A stretch of DNA of 64,000 bases, from NCBI RefSeq assembly GCF_020073815.1, contig NZ_JAIQZJ010000002.1:211827-275826 (forward strand). The letters are read 5' to 3'. Within the stretch, counting starts at the first letter, position 1, and every line of letters starts with the position of its first letter. Below, one piece after another: positions 31,703 to 40,710 of the stretch. The translations under genes and the position numbers were made by a program. The stretch is from Nocardioides mangrovi. GTDB lineage: Bacteria > Actinomycetota > Actinomycetes > Propionibacteriales > Nocardioidaceae. The notes beneath the pieces were generated by a model. The model did not search any database and had not been told where the DNA came from. It worked only from the letters and a program-made list of their open reading frames with translations.

Positions 31703-33301
31703 ATGAAGCAGAACCTCAACCGCACCCTCACGAGGTTGCGGACCACCTTCATGTCCTTCACGGTCGGCCAGCGCATGGTCGCCGTCGTCGGCACCGGTGC
31801 GCTGCTGCTCGCGGCGTTCATGGTGTTCCGCTGGGTGTCCACCCCGGACTACGCGCCGCTCTACAGCAACCTCGCCTCCGAGGACGCCTCCGCGGTGATC
31901 GACGAGCTCAACGCCGAGGGTGTCTCCTACCAGCTGGCCGACGGCGGCAGCACGATCATGGTGCCGAAGGACTCGGTCTACTCGACCCGCGTCAACCTCG
32001 CCGGCCAGGGCCTCCCCGCCAACAGCGCGAGCGGCGGCTACGACATCCTCGACGGCCAGGACATCTCGACCTCGGACTTCCAGGAGCAGACCGACTTCAA
32101 GCGGGCGATGGAGGGCGAGCTCGCCAACACCATCGAGGCCATCGACGGCGTCAACACCGCCGTCGTCCACCTCGCGCTCCCCGAGAAGAAGGTCTTCGCC
32201 GACGAGCAGGACCCGCCGACCGCGTCGGTCCTCGTCAGCACCTCCACCGGCACGCTGGACGCCGAGAAGGTCCAGGCGATCGTCAACCTGGTCGCCGCCA
32301 GCATCGACGGGCTCGACCCCGACGCCGTGACCGTGGCGGACTCCAGCGGCCAGGTCCTCTCCGGCGAGGAGGGCGGCGCCGGCTCGAGCACCCGCGACCA
32401 GGCGGTCGCGGACTACGAGGCCGACCAGACCTCGCAGATCCAGGCGATGCTCGACCGCGTCGTCGGGGCGGGCAACTCGATCGCGACGTACACGGCCGAC
32501 CTCGACTTCGACAAGGTCACCAGCGAGTCGACGACCTATGACACGAAGAAGGAGGCTCCGGCGCTGTCGGAGTCGACCTCGAAGGAGACCTACAACGGCG
32601 CCGGCACCTCTGGCGGCGACACCGGCGTCGTCGGCCCCGACGGCCAGATGGACAACAGCGGCACCGGTACGACGACCACCACCGGCACGGGCTCCGACTA
32701 CGCCAAGGAGTCGACGACCCGCGACAACGGCGTGGGCCAGGTCGTCGAGCACCGCGAGAGCGCGCCCGGGGCACTCAAGGCCCAGCACGTCAGCGTCGTG
32801 CTCGACGCCGCCACGGTGCAGGGCATCGACCCCGCCAGCGTCAAGGACCAGATCGCGGCCGCCCTCGGCATCGACACCAAGCGCGGCGACACCCTCGAGG
32901 TCACCTCGATGCCGTTCGACCGCACCGCCGACGAGGCCGCCTCGAAGGAGCTGGCGGACGCCGCCGCGGCGAAGGCCAAGGCCGCGCAGTGGACGATGAT
33001 CCGCAACGGCGGCATCGCCGTCGGCATCGCGCTGATGCTGCTCCTGGCCTGGCTGCGGGCCCGCAAGGGTCGCAAGCAGCGCGAGGAGCGCACGACGTAC
33101 CTCGTCGAGCAGCTGCGCCAGGACGCCGCCGACCGCGCGGCCGCCGTGGCCGCGGTCGAGCAGCCGCCCGCGATGGCAGCACTGGAGACCGCCGAGCAGC
33201 AGGCCAACGAGGAGCTCAAGCGTGAGCTCGCCCAGCTCGCCGACCGACAGCCCGACGAACTCGCCACGCTGCTCCGCGGCTGGCTGGTGGAGCGCCACTG
33301 A
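31703..33301 (+). CDS. fliF: Flagellar MS-ring protein FliF
   Basis: 532 residues. Forms the membrane-embedded MS ring. TM1 about residues 27-46 (VVGTGALLLAAFMVFRW), then ring-building domain with YAPLYSNLASEDASAVIDEL and VPKDSVYSTRVNLAGQGLP, YscJ_FliF motif FKRAMEGELANTIEAIDGVN. The second RBM has a low-complexity Thr/Gly insert (about residues 310-340), and TM2 is about 435-452. The cytoplasmic C-terminus LAQLADRQPDELATLLRGW is the FliG-binding tail. It starts 7 bp after fliE. Confidence 0.96.
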   Translation: MKQNLNRTLTRLRTTFMSFTVGQRMVAVVGTGALLLAAFMVFRWVSTPDYAPLYSNLASEDASAVIDELNAEGVSYQLADGGSTIMVPKDSVYSTRVNLAGQGLPANSASGGYDILDGQDISTSDFQEQTDFKRAMEGELANTIEAIDGVNTAVVHLALPEKKVFADEQDPPTASVLVSTSTGTLDAEKVQAIVNLVAASIDGLDPDAVTVADSSGQVLSGEEGGAGSSTRDQAVADYEADQTSQIQAMLDRVVGAGNSIATYTADLDFDKVTSESTTYDTKKEAPALSESTSKETYNGAGTSGGDTGVVGPDGQMDNSGTGTTTTTGTGSDYAKESTTRDNGVGQVVEHRESAPGALKAQHVSVVLDAATVQGIDPASVKDQIAAALGIDTKRGDTLEVTSMPFDRTADEAASKELADAAAAKAKAAQWTMIRNGGIAVGIALMLLLAWLRARKGRKQREERTTYLVEQLRQDAADRAAAVAAVEQPPAMAALETAEQQANEELKRELAQLADRQPDELATLLRGWLVERH

Positions 33302-34317
33302 TGAGCATCGACCTCGCCACCCTTGGCGTCCGCAAGGCCGCCATCATCCTGATCCAGCTCGGCCGCGAGAAGGCCGCCGCGGTCCTCAGCCACCTCTCCG
33401 AGGCGGAGGTCGAGGCGATCTCGGCCGAGATCGCCCGGCTCGACGTCGTGGACGCCAGCGAGAGCACCGCGGTGCTCACGGAGTTCACCGAGATGGCGAC
33501 CGCACAGTCGAACATCGCCCACGGCGGTCTCGCCTTCGCGCGCACCATGCTCGAGCAGTCGCTCGGCGAGGAGCGGGCCAAGGAGATCATGGAGCGGCTC
33601 CAGGCCGCGGCCGTGAAGATGCCCTTCCAGTTCCTGCACCGCGCCGACCCCGGTCAGCTGCGCACCTTCATCGCCGACGAGCACCCGCAGGTGATCGCGC
33701 TGGTGCTGGCCCACATGACCCCGGACAAGGCGTCCGTCGTGATCGCCGGCCTGCCGCCCGAGCTCCAGGCCGAGATCGCGCACCGGATCGCGGTCATGGA
33801 CCGCACCTCCCCCGAGATCATCCGCGCCGTCGAGGCGAACCTCGAGCGCAAGCTGTCCTCGGTGCTCCAGCCGTCGGAGTCCATGCGCGTCGGCGGCCTC
33901 GACCCGCTGGTCAACATCATCAACCGGTCCGACCGGGTGACCGAGCGGGCAATCGTCGAGGGCCTCGAGGCGCTGGACGCCGAGCTGGCCGACGAGGTCC
34001 GCAGCCGGATGTTCATGTTCGAGGACATCATCCACCTCGAGGACCGGTCGGTTCAGCTGGTGCTGCGCCAGACCAACGAGGCCGAGCTCGCGCTCGCCCT
34101 CAAGGGCGTCAGCGAGGGCGTGCGCGACAAGATCACCACCAACCTGTCCTCCCGCGCGGCCGAGACGCTGCTCGAGGAGATCGAGCTGCTGGGCGCGGTG
34201 CGCCTGACGCAGGTCGAGGAGGCCCAGCAGTCGGTCATCCGCAAGATCCGCCAGCTCGAGGAGCAGGGGCAGATCACGGTGCACCGCAGTGGCAGCGAGG
34301 AGCAGCTCGTTGTCTGA
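33301..34317 (+). CDS. fliG: Flagellar motor switch protein FliG
   Basis: 338 residues. Rotor protein that contacts MotA. Domains in order: N-terminal MSIDLATLGVRKAAIILIQL (FliF binding), middle FIADEHPQVIALVLAHMTPD, C-terminal FMFEDIIHLEDRSVQLVLRQ and GVSEGVRDKITTNLSSRAAE carrying the conserved charged ridge that interacts with the stator. Its ATG overlaps the fliF stop by one base. Length is normal. Confidence 0.97.
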   Translation: MSIDLATLGVRKAAIILIQLGREKAAAVLSHLSEAEVEAISAEIARLDVVDASESTAVLTEFTEMATAQSNIAHGGLAFARTMLEQSLGEERAKEIMERLQAAAVKMPFQFLHRADPGQLRTFIADEHPQVIALVLAHMTPDKASVVIAGLPPELQAEIAHRIAVMDRTSPEIIRAVEANLERKLSSVLQPSESMRVGGLDPLVNIINRSDRVTERAIVEGLEALDAELADEVRSRMFMFEDIIHLEDRSVQLVLRQTNEAELALALKGVSEGVRDKITTNLSSRAAETLLEEIELLGAVRLTQVEEAQQSVIRKIRQLEEQGQITVHRSGSEEQLVV

Positions 34318-34975
34318 GGCACAGCAGGTCACGTGGCGGACGCCCGAGCGGCCCGACCTCCGCACGGGGGTCTGGACGCGTCTCGGCGACCACCGCGTCC
34401 TCGGCGACGGCGCCACCGAGGCGGTGCTCGGCTCGCTGGCCGAGCGCACCCGGGAGGCCGCGCGTGCCCAGGGGTACGCCGTCGGCTGGTCGGAGGGCCA
34501 CCAGTCCGGCCTGCGCCGGGCGGCCGACGAGGCCGAGGTGGCGCGCGAGGAGGCGGCGCGACGCGAGGAGCGTCGCGAGGCCGAGCACGCCGCCGCGATC
34601 GCGGCGCTGGCCCGCGCCGCCGCCGAGCTGACCCGCGCGTCGGCGCAGGTGGCCGCGCAGATCGCCGACCAGGCCACCGACCTCGCGCTCGAGCTCACCC
34701 GCGAGCTGGTCGGGCACGAGCTCACCGTGTCCGCGGACCCCGGAGCGGGCGTCGTCGCCCGCGTCCTCTCGGTCCTCCCCCGCGACCCCAGCACGGTCGT
34801 CCGGCTGCACCCGACGATCGCCGGCGCGGTCGCGTCCGAGCTCGCCGAGCACGGCGCCTCCGTCGTACCGGACCCGACGCTGGAGCGGCACGACGCGGTC
34901 GTCGAGACGGCCGAGACCGCGGTCGACCTCCGCCTCGGCACCGCCCTGGACCGACTCCGCGAGGCCCTGTCGTGA
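34310..34975 (+). CDS. fliH: Flagellar export ATPase regulator FliH
   Basis: 221 residues. Peripheral stalk-like regulator of FliI. There is a Gly-x-x-x-Gly-like AQGYAVGWSEGHQSGLRRA segment, then a long charged coiled coil (AEVAREEAARREERREAEH), then the C-terminal domain ALELTRELVGHELTVSADPG. TTG 34310 is chosen because GAGGAG lies eight bases before it; an in-frame start at 34289 would add seven residues. It overlaps the end of fliG by 8 bp and fliI by 4. Confidence 0.86.
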   Translation: MSEAQQVTWRTPERPDLRTGVWTRLGDHRVLGDGATEAVLGSLAERTREAARAQGYAVGWSEGHQSGLRRAADEAEVAREEAARREERREAEHAAAIAALARAAAELTRASAQVAAQIADQATDLALELTRELVGHELTVSADPGAGVVARVLSVLPRDPSTVVRLHPTIAGAVASELAEHGASVVPDPTLERHDAVVETAETAVDLRLGTALDRLREALS

Positions 34976-36276
34976 GCGCGCTGACCGCCGACCGCGTCGC
35001 GGCCGCCCGGCACGCCGTCGTCCCCGTCCGGCACGGCCGGGTCGTCGGCCTGCTCGGGCTGCGCGTCACCGTCGCCGGCGTACCCGCCGCCCTCGGCGAC
35101 CTGCTGACCGTCCACGGCGCCGGCGGACCGGTCCCGGTCGAGGTCGTCGCCAGCGAGCACGGCGTGCTCGCGTGCCTGCCGCTCGCCGAGACCTCCGGCC
35201 TGCGCGTCGGCGACCACGTCGAGGCCAGCGGAGCCGGCCTGCGGATCCCCGTCGGCGAGGAGCTCCGGGGTCGGGTGCTGGACGGCCTCGGCCGCCCGAT
35301 CGACGGCGGCCCGTCGCTCGCCCACCTCCCCCAGGTGGTCGTCAACAACGAGACCCCCCACGCCCTGCTGCGGCCGCGGATCGACCAGCAGCTCAGCCTG
35401 GGCGTCCGCGCGATGGACGCGCTCACCGCCTGCGGCCGCGGCCAGCGCCTCGGCATCATGGCCGGCTCCGGCGTCGGCAAGTCCAGCCTGCTGTCGATGA
35501 TCGCCCGCGGCACCGACGCGGAGATCTCCGTGATCGCGCTGATCGGTGAGCGAGGTCGCGAGGTCCGCGAGTTCCTCGAGAACGACCTCGGCCCGGAGGG
35601 CCTGGCCCGCTCGATCGTCGTGGTCGCCACCTCCGACGAGCCGCCGGTGGTCCGGCTGCGCGCGGCGTTCGTGGCCACCCGGATCGCCGAGGCGTTCCGC
35701 GACGCCGGCCGCCACGTCGTGCTGATGATGGACAGCCTCACCCGGGTCGCGCTCGCGCAGCGCGAGATCGGCCTCTCCGCCGGGGAGCCGCCCGCCACCC
35801 GTGGCTTCCCGCCGAGCGTGTTCGCGATGCTCCCGCAGCTGCTGGAGCGCGCCGGCACCTCCCCGACCGGCAGCATCACCGGCCTCTACACCGTCCTCGT
35901 CGAGGGCGACGATCTCCAGGACCCGATCGGCGACTCGGCGCGCTCGATCCTCGACGGGCACATCGTGCTCACCCGCGAGCTCGCGACGTCCGGGCACTTC
36001 CCGAGCATCGACGTGCTCGAGTCGATCTCGCGGGTCTCAGCGATCGTGACCCCCGAGGGCAAGCAGGACGCGCAGCGCCTGCGCCGGCTGCTGGCCGCGC
36101 ACCGCAACGTCAAGGAGCTCGTCGAGATCGGCGCGTACGTCGCCGGGACCGACGCCGACGCCGACCTCGCGCTCGCGCTCATGCCCGCCATCGAGGCCTT
36201 CCTGCGCCAGGACATGGACGACAGCACCCCGGCCGCGGCCACCTGGGCCGCCCTCCACCAGCTGGTGAGCGCATGA
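34972..36276 (+). CDS. fliI: Flagellar protein export ATPase FliI
   Basis: 434 residues. Type III export ATPase related to F1-beta. Walker A MAGSGVGKSSLLSMIARGTD, VIALIGERGREVREF, Walker B region VVLMMDSLTRVALAQREIGL, and SAGEPPATRGFPPSVFAMLP followed by the FliI GS-ITGLYTVLVEGDDLQDP motif. C-terminal DADLALALMPAIEAFLRQ. The GTG start overlaps the fliH stop (GTGA), and the stop overlaps fliJ (ATGA). Confidence 0.97.
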   Translation: MSALTADRVAAARHAVVPVRHGRVVGLLGLRVTVAGVPAALGDLLTVHGAGGPVPVEVVASEHGVLACLPLAETSGLRVGDHVEASGAGLRIPVGEELRGRVLDGLGRPIDGGPSLAHLPQVVVNNETPHALLRPRIDQQLSLGVRAMDALTACGRGQRLGIMAGSGVGKSSLLSMIARGTDAEISVIALIGERGREVREFLENDLGPEGLARSIVVVATSDEPPVVRLRAAFVATRIAEAFRDAGRHVVLMMDSLTRVALAQREIGLSAGEPPATRGFPPSVFAMLPQLLERAGTSPTGSITGLYTVLVEGDDLQDPIGDSARSILDGHIVLTRELATSGHFPSIDVLESISRVSAIVTPEGKQDAQRLRRLLAAHRNVKELVEIGAYVAGTDADADLALALMPAIEAFLRQDMDDSTPAAATWAALHQLVSA

Positions 36277-36731
36277 GCCGCCAGCAGGCGGGCAGCCTGA
36301 ACGGCGTCGTCCGCGTCCGCGCCGTCCGCGAGCGCGACAGCCGGACCGGCCTGGCCACCGCCCTCAACGAGCAGCGCGCCGCCGCCGACCGGGTGTCCGA
36401 GATCGAGCACCTGATCGTGACCCTGCCGGCGCCGGTCACCTCCGACCTGCTCGCCTTCCAGGGCCGCCAGCACTCCCTCCAGATGCTGCGCGAGTCCCTC
36501 GCCGCCGCCCGGGTGGACCTCGAGGCCGCCTGCCGCCTCACCCTGGCCGCCCGCGAGCGCTGGATGACCGACCGCAGCCGCCTCGCCGCGGTCGAGTCGC
36601 TGGTCGAGCGCCGCGCGGCCGCCGAGCGCGCCGAGCGGCGCCGCCGCGAGGACCGCGAGCAGGACGAGGTCGCCACCGACCTCTGGCGCCGCGGCCGGGC
36701 CCTCGCCGCCGCGAACGGGGGTGCGCGATGA
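36273..36731 (+). CDS. fliJ: Flagellar export chaperone-escort FliJ
   Basis: 152 residues, almost wholly a charged Ala/Arg/Glu-rich antiparallel coiled coil (VREREDSRTGLATALNEQRA-like start, then AARVDLEAACRLTLAARERW and ERRAAAERAERRRREDREQD). Assigned by fold, length and position between fliI and fliK-side genes. It acts as the central stalk of the export ATPase. ATG 36273 overlaps the fliI stop and the stop overlaps the next gene (ATGA). Confidence 0.85.
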   Translation: MSRQQAGSLNGVVRVRAVRERDSRTGLATALNEQRAAADRVSEIEHLIVTLPAPVTSDLLAFQGRQHSLQMLRESLAAARVDLEAACRLTLAARERWMTDRSRLAAVESLVERRAAAERAERRRREDREQDEVATDLWRRGRALAAANGGAR

Positions 36732-37681
36732 GCATCGACGACGTGACCGCCCGGATCAGCCAGATCCAGGCGCAGCTCGCGCAGTTCGCGCCGGCGACGA
36801 CCAGCAGCAGCTCGGGCACCGACTTCGCCGCCGCCCTCCGCACCGCCAGCGACACCACGTCGACGACGCCCGGCTCCACCGGCTACTCCAAGGGCGACGC
36901 GGTCGTCGCCGACGCCCGCAAGTACCTCGGCGTGCCCTACGTGTGGGGCGGCACCGACCCGCAGACCGGCCTGGACTGCTCCGGCCTGGTCCAGCGCGTC
37001 TACGCCGACCTCGGTTACGACCTGCCGCGCGTCTCCTACCAGCAGGCGCAGGCCGGCCGGCCCGTCGACGGCCTCGAGAACGCCCAGCCCGGCGACATCC
37101 TGGCCTTCGGCTCCCCCGTGCACCACGTCGGCATCTACATCGGCGACCACCAGATGATCGAGGCGCCGCGCACCGGCCTCGACGTCCGGGTATCCGACGT
37201 CTACGAGACCCCGACCGCGATCCGCCGGATCGTGCCGGACGCCTCGTCGACCTCGTCGACCTCGTCCGTCAGCGGCTCGACCGCCGCCGGCCGGGTCGCC
37301 GCGGGCACGCCGTACGCCTCGCTGTTCGAGTCCGCCTCGGCCAAGTACGGCGTCAGCGCCGGCCTGCTGTCCGCGGTCGCCGAGCAGGAGTCGGGCTACA
37401 ACCCGAGCGCGACCAGCCCGGCGGGCGCCCAGGGCCTGATGCAGCTGATGCCCGCGACCGCCGACGGCCTCGGCGTCAGCAACCCCTACGACGCGGCCCA
37501 GTCGGTCGACGGAGCGGCGAAGCTGCTCAGCAGCCTGCTCGACCGCTTCGGCCGCACCGACCTGGCCCTCGCCGCCTACAACGCAGGACCCGGTGCGGTG
37601 CTGCGCTACGGCGGCATTCCCCCGTACCCGGAGACGACGAACTACGTCCGATCCGTCCTCTCCAAGGTGGAGGCAGCATGA
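36728..37681 (+). CDS. Bifunctional peptidoglycan hydrolase: NlpC/P60 peptidase plus lytic transglycosylase
   Basis: 317 residues. Residues about 55-168 are an NlpC/P60 domain: YLGVPYVWGGTDPQTGLDCS with Cys84, then HHVGIYIGDHQMIEAPRTG with His133. After a Ser/Thr linker, residues about 197-315 are an SLT transglycosylase domain: SAVAEQESGYNPSATSPAGA with catalytic Glu221, then QGLMQLMPATADGLGVSNPY and LAAYNAGPGAVLRYGG. No signal peptide is visible, so export through the flagellar apparatus is a reasonable guess. It occupies the place where FlgJ-like hydrolases act in other bacteria, cutting wall for rod passage. Coupled to fliJ and fliK by ATGA overlaps. Confidence 0.9.
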   Translation: MSIDDVTARISQIQAQLAQFAPATTSSSSGTDFAAALRTASDTTSTTPGSTGYSKGDAVVADARKYLGVPYVWGGTDPQTGLDCSGLVQRVYADLGYDLPRVSYQQAQAGRPVDGLENAQPGDILAFGSPVHHVGIYIGDHQMIEAPRTGLDVRVSDVYETPTAIRRIVPDASSTSSTSSVSGSTAAGRVAAGTPYASLFESASAKYGVSAGLLSAVAEQESGYNPSATSPAGAQGLMQLMPATADGLGVSNPYDAAQSVDGAAKLLSSLLDRFGRTDLALAAYNAGPGAVLRYGGIPPYPETTNYVRSVLSKVEAA

Positions 37682-39144
37682 CCACGACCCCCCTCGCGAC
37701 CGGGCTCCTGAACGGCCTCGGCGCCGCGATCACCGGCGACCCGGCCCTCGGCGGCACCGGCACTGCCCCGGCGCCCGGCGCCGGCGCCCTCTTCCTCTCC
37801 CTCGTCGCCACCCTGCTCGACGGCGGTACGCCGGCAGCCGGCAGCGCGACCACGGACCCGGCCGCGACGACCACTTCCCCGGCCGTCGCGGGCACCACCG
37901 ACCCGGCGGCGGCCACCGCCGGCACCACGAGTGGACCGACCGACCCGGCCGCCACGGCGGTCCCGACCGCGCCCGCCGAGAACGGTCCGGCGACCGCCGC
38001 CGAGCTCGCGGCCGACCCCGCCGTCGTCCTGGCCGGTGCCGGCACGACCGCCACCGACCCCTCCGGCGAGGCCGACCAGCAGGACGAGGCGGAGGGTCGG
38101 ACCGACCCGACCGACCCGACCGACCCCGGGACGGTGACGGTCGACCCGATGCTGGCCGGCGTCGTACCCGCGGCCCTCGCGACGATGGTGCCGGTCGCCC
38201 TCCCCGTCGTGCCGACCACGACCGCGACGGACCAGCAGCCCGCGACGGCGACCGAGCCGGCGACCGACGACCTCACCGTGGCCGCCCCCGGCTCCGCGCC
38301 GACGTCGGCGCCGGGCACGCCCGGCGGCACGGTCGACCGGCGCACGGACGTGGCCGCGGCACGTCACGAGGCCAAGGCCCCGACCTCGGGCACGGAGGAG
38401 CGGTCCACCGTCGCGCCGACGCAGAGCGACGACAGCGGCCCCAGCGACAGCCAGGCCGCTGCGACGGCACCGGCGCCCGCCGCCCAGGCCGTCGCCCATG
38501 CCGCGCAGGACACGAGCCCGGCTCCGACGACCACCACCCCGGTGGGCGCCGCGGCCCCGGTCACCTCGACCGCCGTGGCCGCCGCCACGACGACCGGCAC
38601 CCCGGCCGCCGACCCGCACCGCGTGGTCGACCAGGTCTTCCAGCAGGTCGTCCAGGCCAGCAGTGGCGGCACCCAGGAGACCTCCCGCGTGACGGTGAGG
38701 CTCAACCCGGAGAACCTCGGCGAGGTCCGGGTCGTGCTCACCCACCGGCGCGGTGAGCTGCACGTCAGCCTGACCGCTGGCGCCGACCAGGCCCGCGCGG
38801 CGCTGGCCGACGGCACCTCCGAGCTCGGCCGGCTGCTCGCGTCGGCCGGCCACGCCGAGTCGCGGATCGTGGTCCGCGACCTCGCCGGCACCAGCACCTC
38901 CACCCCCGCCCCGACCGCGCCCCCCGGCACCGACACCGGCCTCACCGGCGACACCGCCGGCTGGTCGGGCGGCTCCGGCGCGGGCGCGGCGTGGACCGGC
39001 TCCGCGGACCAGGACCAGCGCCAGGGCCGCCCCCAGTTCTCAGGAAGCACCACCGCCATGGACGGCACCCCGGTCCCGACGAACCCGTCGCGACCTTCCC
39101 GATCGGCAGGTCACCGCACGACCAGCCTCGACCTGTCCATGTGA
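37678..39144 (+). CDS. fliK: Flagellar hook-length control protein FliK
   Basis: 488 residues. Secreted molecular ruler and substrate-specificity switch. The first ~310 residues are a Thr/Ala/Pro-rich low-complexity ruler (many TTDPAATT-like runs). The Flg_hook domain lies at about 311-405: DPHRVVDQVFQQVVQASSGG, VTVRLNPENLGEVRVVLTHR and GELHVSLTAGADQARAALAD. The tail is disordered. ATG 37678 overlaps the previous stop. Identity rests on the C-terminal domain and position. Confidence 0.9.
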   Translation: MTTTPLATGLLNGLGAAITGDPALGGTGTAPAPGAGALFLSLVATLLDGGTPAAGSATTDPAATTTSPAVAGTTDPAAATAGTTSGPTDPAATAVPTAPAENGPATAAELAADPAVVLAGAGTTATDPSGEADQQDEAEGRTDPTDPTDPGTVTVDPMLAGVVPAALATMVPVALPVVPTTTATDQQPATATEPATDDLTVAAPGSAPTSAPGTPGGTVDRRTDVAAARHEAKAPTSGTEERSTVAPTQSDDSGPSDSQAAATAPAPAAQAVAHAAQDTSPAPTTTTPVGAAAPVTSTAVAAATTTGTPAADPHRVVDQVFQQVVQASSGGTQETSRVTVRLNPENLGEVRVVLTHRRGELHVSLTAGADQARAALADGTSELGRLLASAGHAESRIVVRDLAGTSTSTPAPTAPPGTDTGLTGDTAGWSGGSGAGAAWTGSADQDQRQGRPQFSGSTTAMDGTPVPTNPSRPSRSAGHRTTSLDLSM

Positions 39145-39153
39145 GGAGAAGCC

Positions 39154-39633
39154 ATGTCCGTAGCAGCAACCGAGGCGGTGTCGTCCACCACGACCTCGAA
39201 CGGGCTCTACACGGCGACGAGTGCGTCGTCGAGCTCGGACAAAGACATGTTCCTGAACCTGATGGTGGCCCAGCTGCGCTACCAGGACCCGATGAACCCG
39301 GCGGACTCGAGCGAGTTCCTGTCACAGAACGCGCAGTTCACGGCGCTGGAGAAGATGCAGGACGTCGCGGACCAGACCGCGGCGCTGCTCCAGAGCCAGA
39401 CCGCGTTCGGCGCTGCCGGGATGGTCGGCAAGACCGTGTCCTACCTCGACGAGAACGGCGACACCCAGAGCGGCAAGGTCGACTCGGTGAGCTTCGACTC
39501 GACCGGCCCGATGCTCGTCATCGGCGGCACGAACGTCTCGCTCGCCCAGGTCTCGTCGATCTCCACCGGCTCCGACACCGGCACCGGCTCGGGCTCCGGC
39601 TCCTCCTCTTCTTCCACTTCCACCACCGCGTGA
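39154..39633 (+). CDS. flgD: Flagellar hook-assembly protein FlgD
   Basis: 159 residues. Hook cap. The conserved N-terminal block KDMFLNLMVAQLRYQDPMNP and ADSSEFLSQNAQFTALEKMQ (about residues 30-70) is diagnostic. After it, GAAGMVGKTVSYLDENGDTQ and a short Tudor-like part, then a Gly/Ser-rich tail. Short compared with enteric FlgD (~230 residues): the FnIII-like domain seems lacking, as in several Gram-positives. GAGGAGAAGCC precedes the ATG. Confidence 0.93.
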   Translation: MSVAATEAVSSTTTSNGLYTATSASSSSDKDMFLNLMVAQLRYQDPMNPADSSEFLSQNAQFTALEKMQDVADQTAALLQSQTAFGAAGMVGKTVSYLDENGDTQSGKVDSVSFDSTGPMLVIGGTNVSLAQVSSISTGSDTGTGSGSGSSSSSTSTTA

Positions 39634-39658
39634 CCCACGCGCGTTAGGAGACACCACC

Positions 39659-40549
39659 ATGCTTCGCTCCCTCTTCGCCGGCATCAGCGGCCTGCGCGTC
39701 AACCAGGTCATGCTCGACGTCACCGGCAACAACATCGCCAACGCCAACACCATCGGCTTCAAGTCCAGCCGCACCGTCTTCTCCGACACGCTGTCGCAGA
39801 TGCTGACCTCCGGCTCCTCGGCCAACGGCACCCGCGGCGGCACCAACCCGATCCAGATCGGCCTCGGCGTCCAGGTCGCCGGCACCAACACCAACTTCCT
39901 CCAGGGCTCGAACCAGACCACCGGCGGCGCGACCGACATGATGATCCAGGGCGACGGCTTCTTCGTCGTCAAGGACGGCGGCGCGACCCAGTACACCCGC
40001 GCCGGCGCGTTCAGCTTCGACTCGCAGGCCAACCTGGTCACCCCGACCGGTGCGCTCGTGCAGGGCTACCGCCTCGACTCCGACGGCGAGCCCGTCGACG
40101 GCGACATCGGTGACCCCGACGCGCTGAACAGCATCAGCCTCGACAACGAGACGCTGCAGGACCAGCTCGGCCTGGACAGCTCGATGGAGCTCACCAGCTA
40201 CTCGATCGGCTCCGACGGCGTCGTCACCGGCACCTTCTCCGACGGCGAGACCGAGGAGACCTACTCGATCGCCCGGATCGCGCTCGCCAACTTCTCCAAC
40301 CCGATGGGCCTCGACAAGGCCGGCGACACCAGCTACACCGCGAGCGCCAACTCCGGCGCCGCCGAGATCGGCGTCCCCGGCGAGCAGGGCGAGGGCGACC
40401 TCGTCGTCGGCTCGGTCGAGATGTCGAACGTCGACCTGGCCGCCGAGTTCACCAACCTGATCCTCGCCCAGCGCGGCTTCCAGGCGAGCTCGCGCGTCAT
40501 CACGACCTCCGACTCGGTGCTCGAGGACCTGGTCAACATCAAGCGCTGA
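39659..40549 (+). CDS. flgE: Flagellar hook protein FlgE (FlgE/F/G family)
   Basis: 296 residues. MLRSLFAGISGLRVNQVMLD with VTGNNIANANTIGFKSSRTV is the axial N-terminus; QGDGFFVVKDGGATQYTRAG and VSNVDLAAEFTNLILAQRGF-like C-terminal block (MSNVDLAAEFTNLILAQRGF at about 260) with QASSRVITTSDSVLEDLVNI close it. The family also contains FlgF and FlgG, and the short length is near FlgG (~260), but position after flgD and the N-terminal LRSLFAGISGL favour the hook. It is the only member in the window. The gene ends the flgB-flgE operon. Confidence 0.9.
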   Translation: MLRSLFAGISGLRVNQVMLDVTGNNIANANTIGFKSSRTVFSDTLSQMLTSGSSANGTRGGTNPIQIGLGVQVAGTNTNFLQGSNQTTGGATDMMIQGDGFFVVKDGGATQYTRAGAFSFDSQANLVTPTGALVQGYRLDSDGEPVDGDIGDPDALNSISLDNETLQDQLGLDSSMELTSYSIGSDGVVTGTFSDGETEETYSIARIALANFSNPMGLDKAGDTSYTASANSGAAEIGVPGEQGEGDLVVGSVEMSNVDLAAEFTNLILAQRGFQASSRVITTSDSVLEDLVNIKR

Positions 40550-40628
40550 TCCCGCGCTCCGCCGTCGGCGCTGATCCACCCCCCAGGGGTGTGATCAGCG
40601 CCGACTCGGCATTTCGGCGCGTTCACTC

Positions 40629-40655
40629 TCAGGTCCAGACAAGCTCCGCCGATTC
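40629..40655 (+). promoter_or_regulatory. Sigma-28-type promoter of the flbD-motA-motB operon
   Basis: TCAG (40629-40632), 15-bp spacer, GCCGATTC (40648-40655). It lies 56 bp before the flbD ATG in a 161-bp intergenic region that otherwise has no gene. Between flgE and the promoter the inverted sequences CGGCGCTGATC/GATCAGCGCCG (40565-40603) form a 11-bp stem-loop suited to terminating the flgE operon. Confidence 0.8.
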
Positions 40656-40710
40656 CAACTGTCGAGCAGCCACGGACGGCCGCTCGGTTATTTGCCCAAG
40701 GACGGTGCGC

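Noticed and set aside
31385..38400. Thr/Ala-rich stretches of fliE, fliF and fliK as frameshift or contamination
   Set aside because: Reading frames stay open and lead into intact conserved domains. Such low-complexity linkers are normal in ruler and ring proteins.
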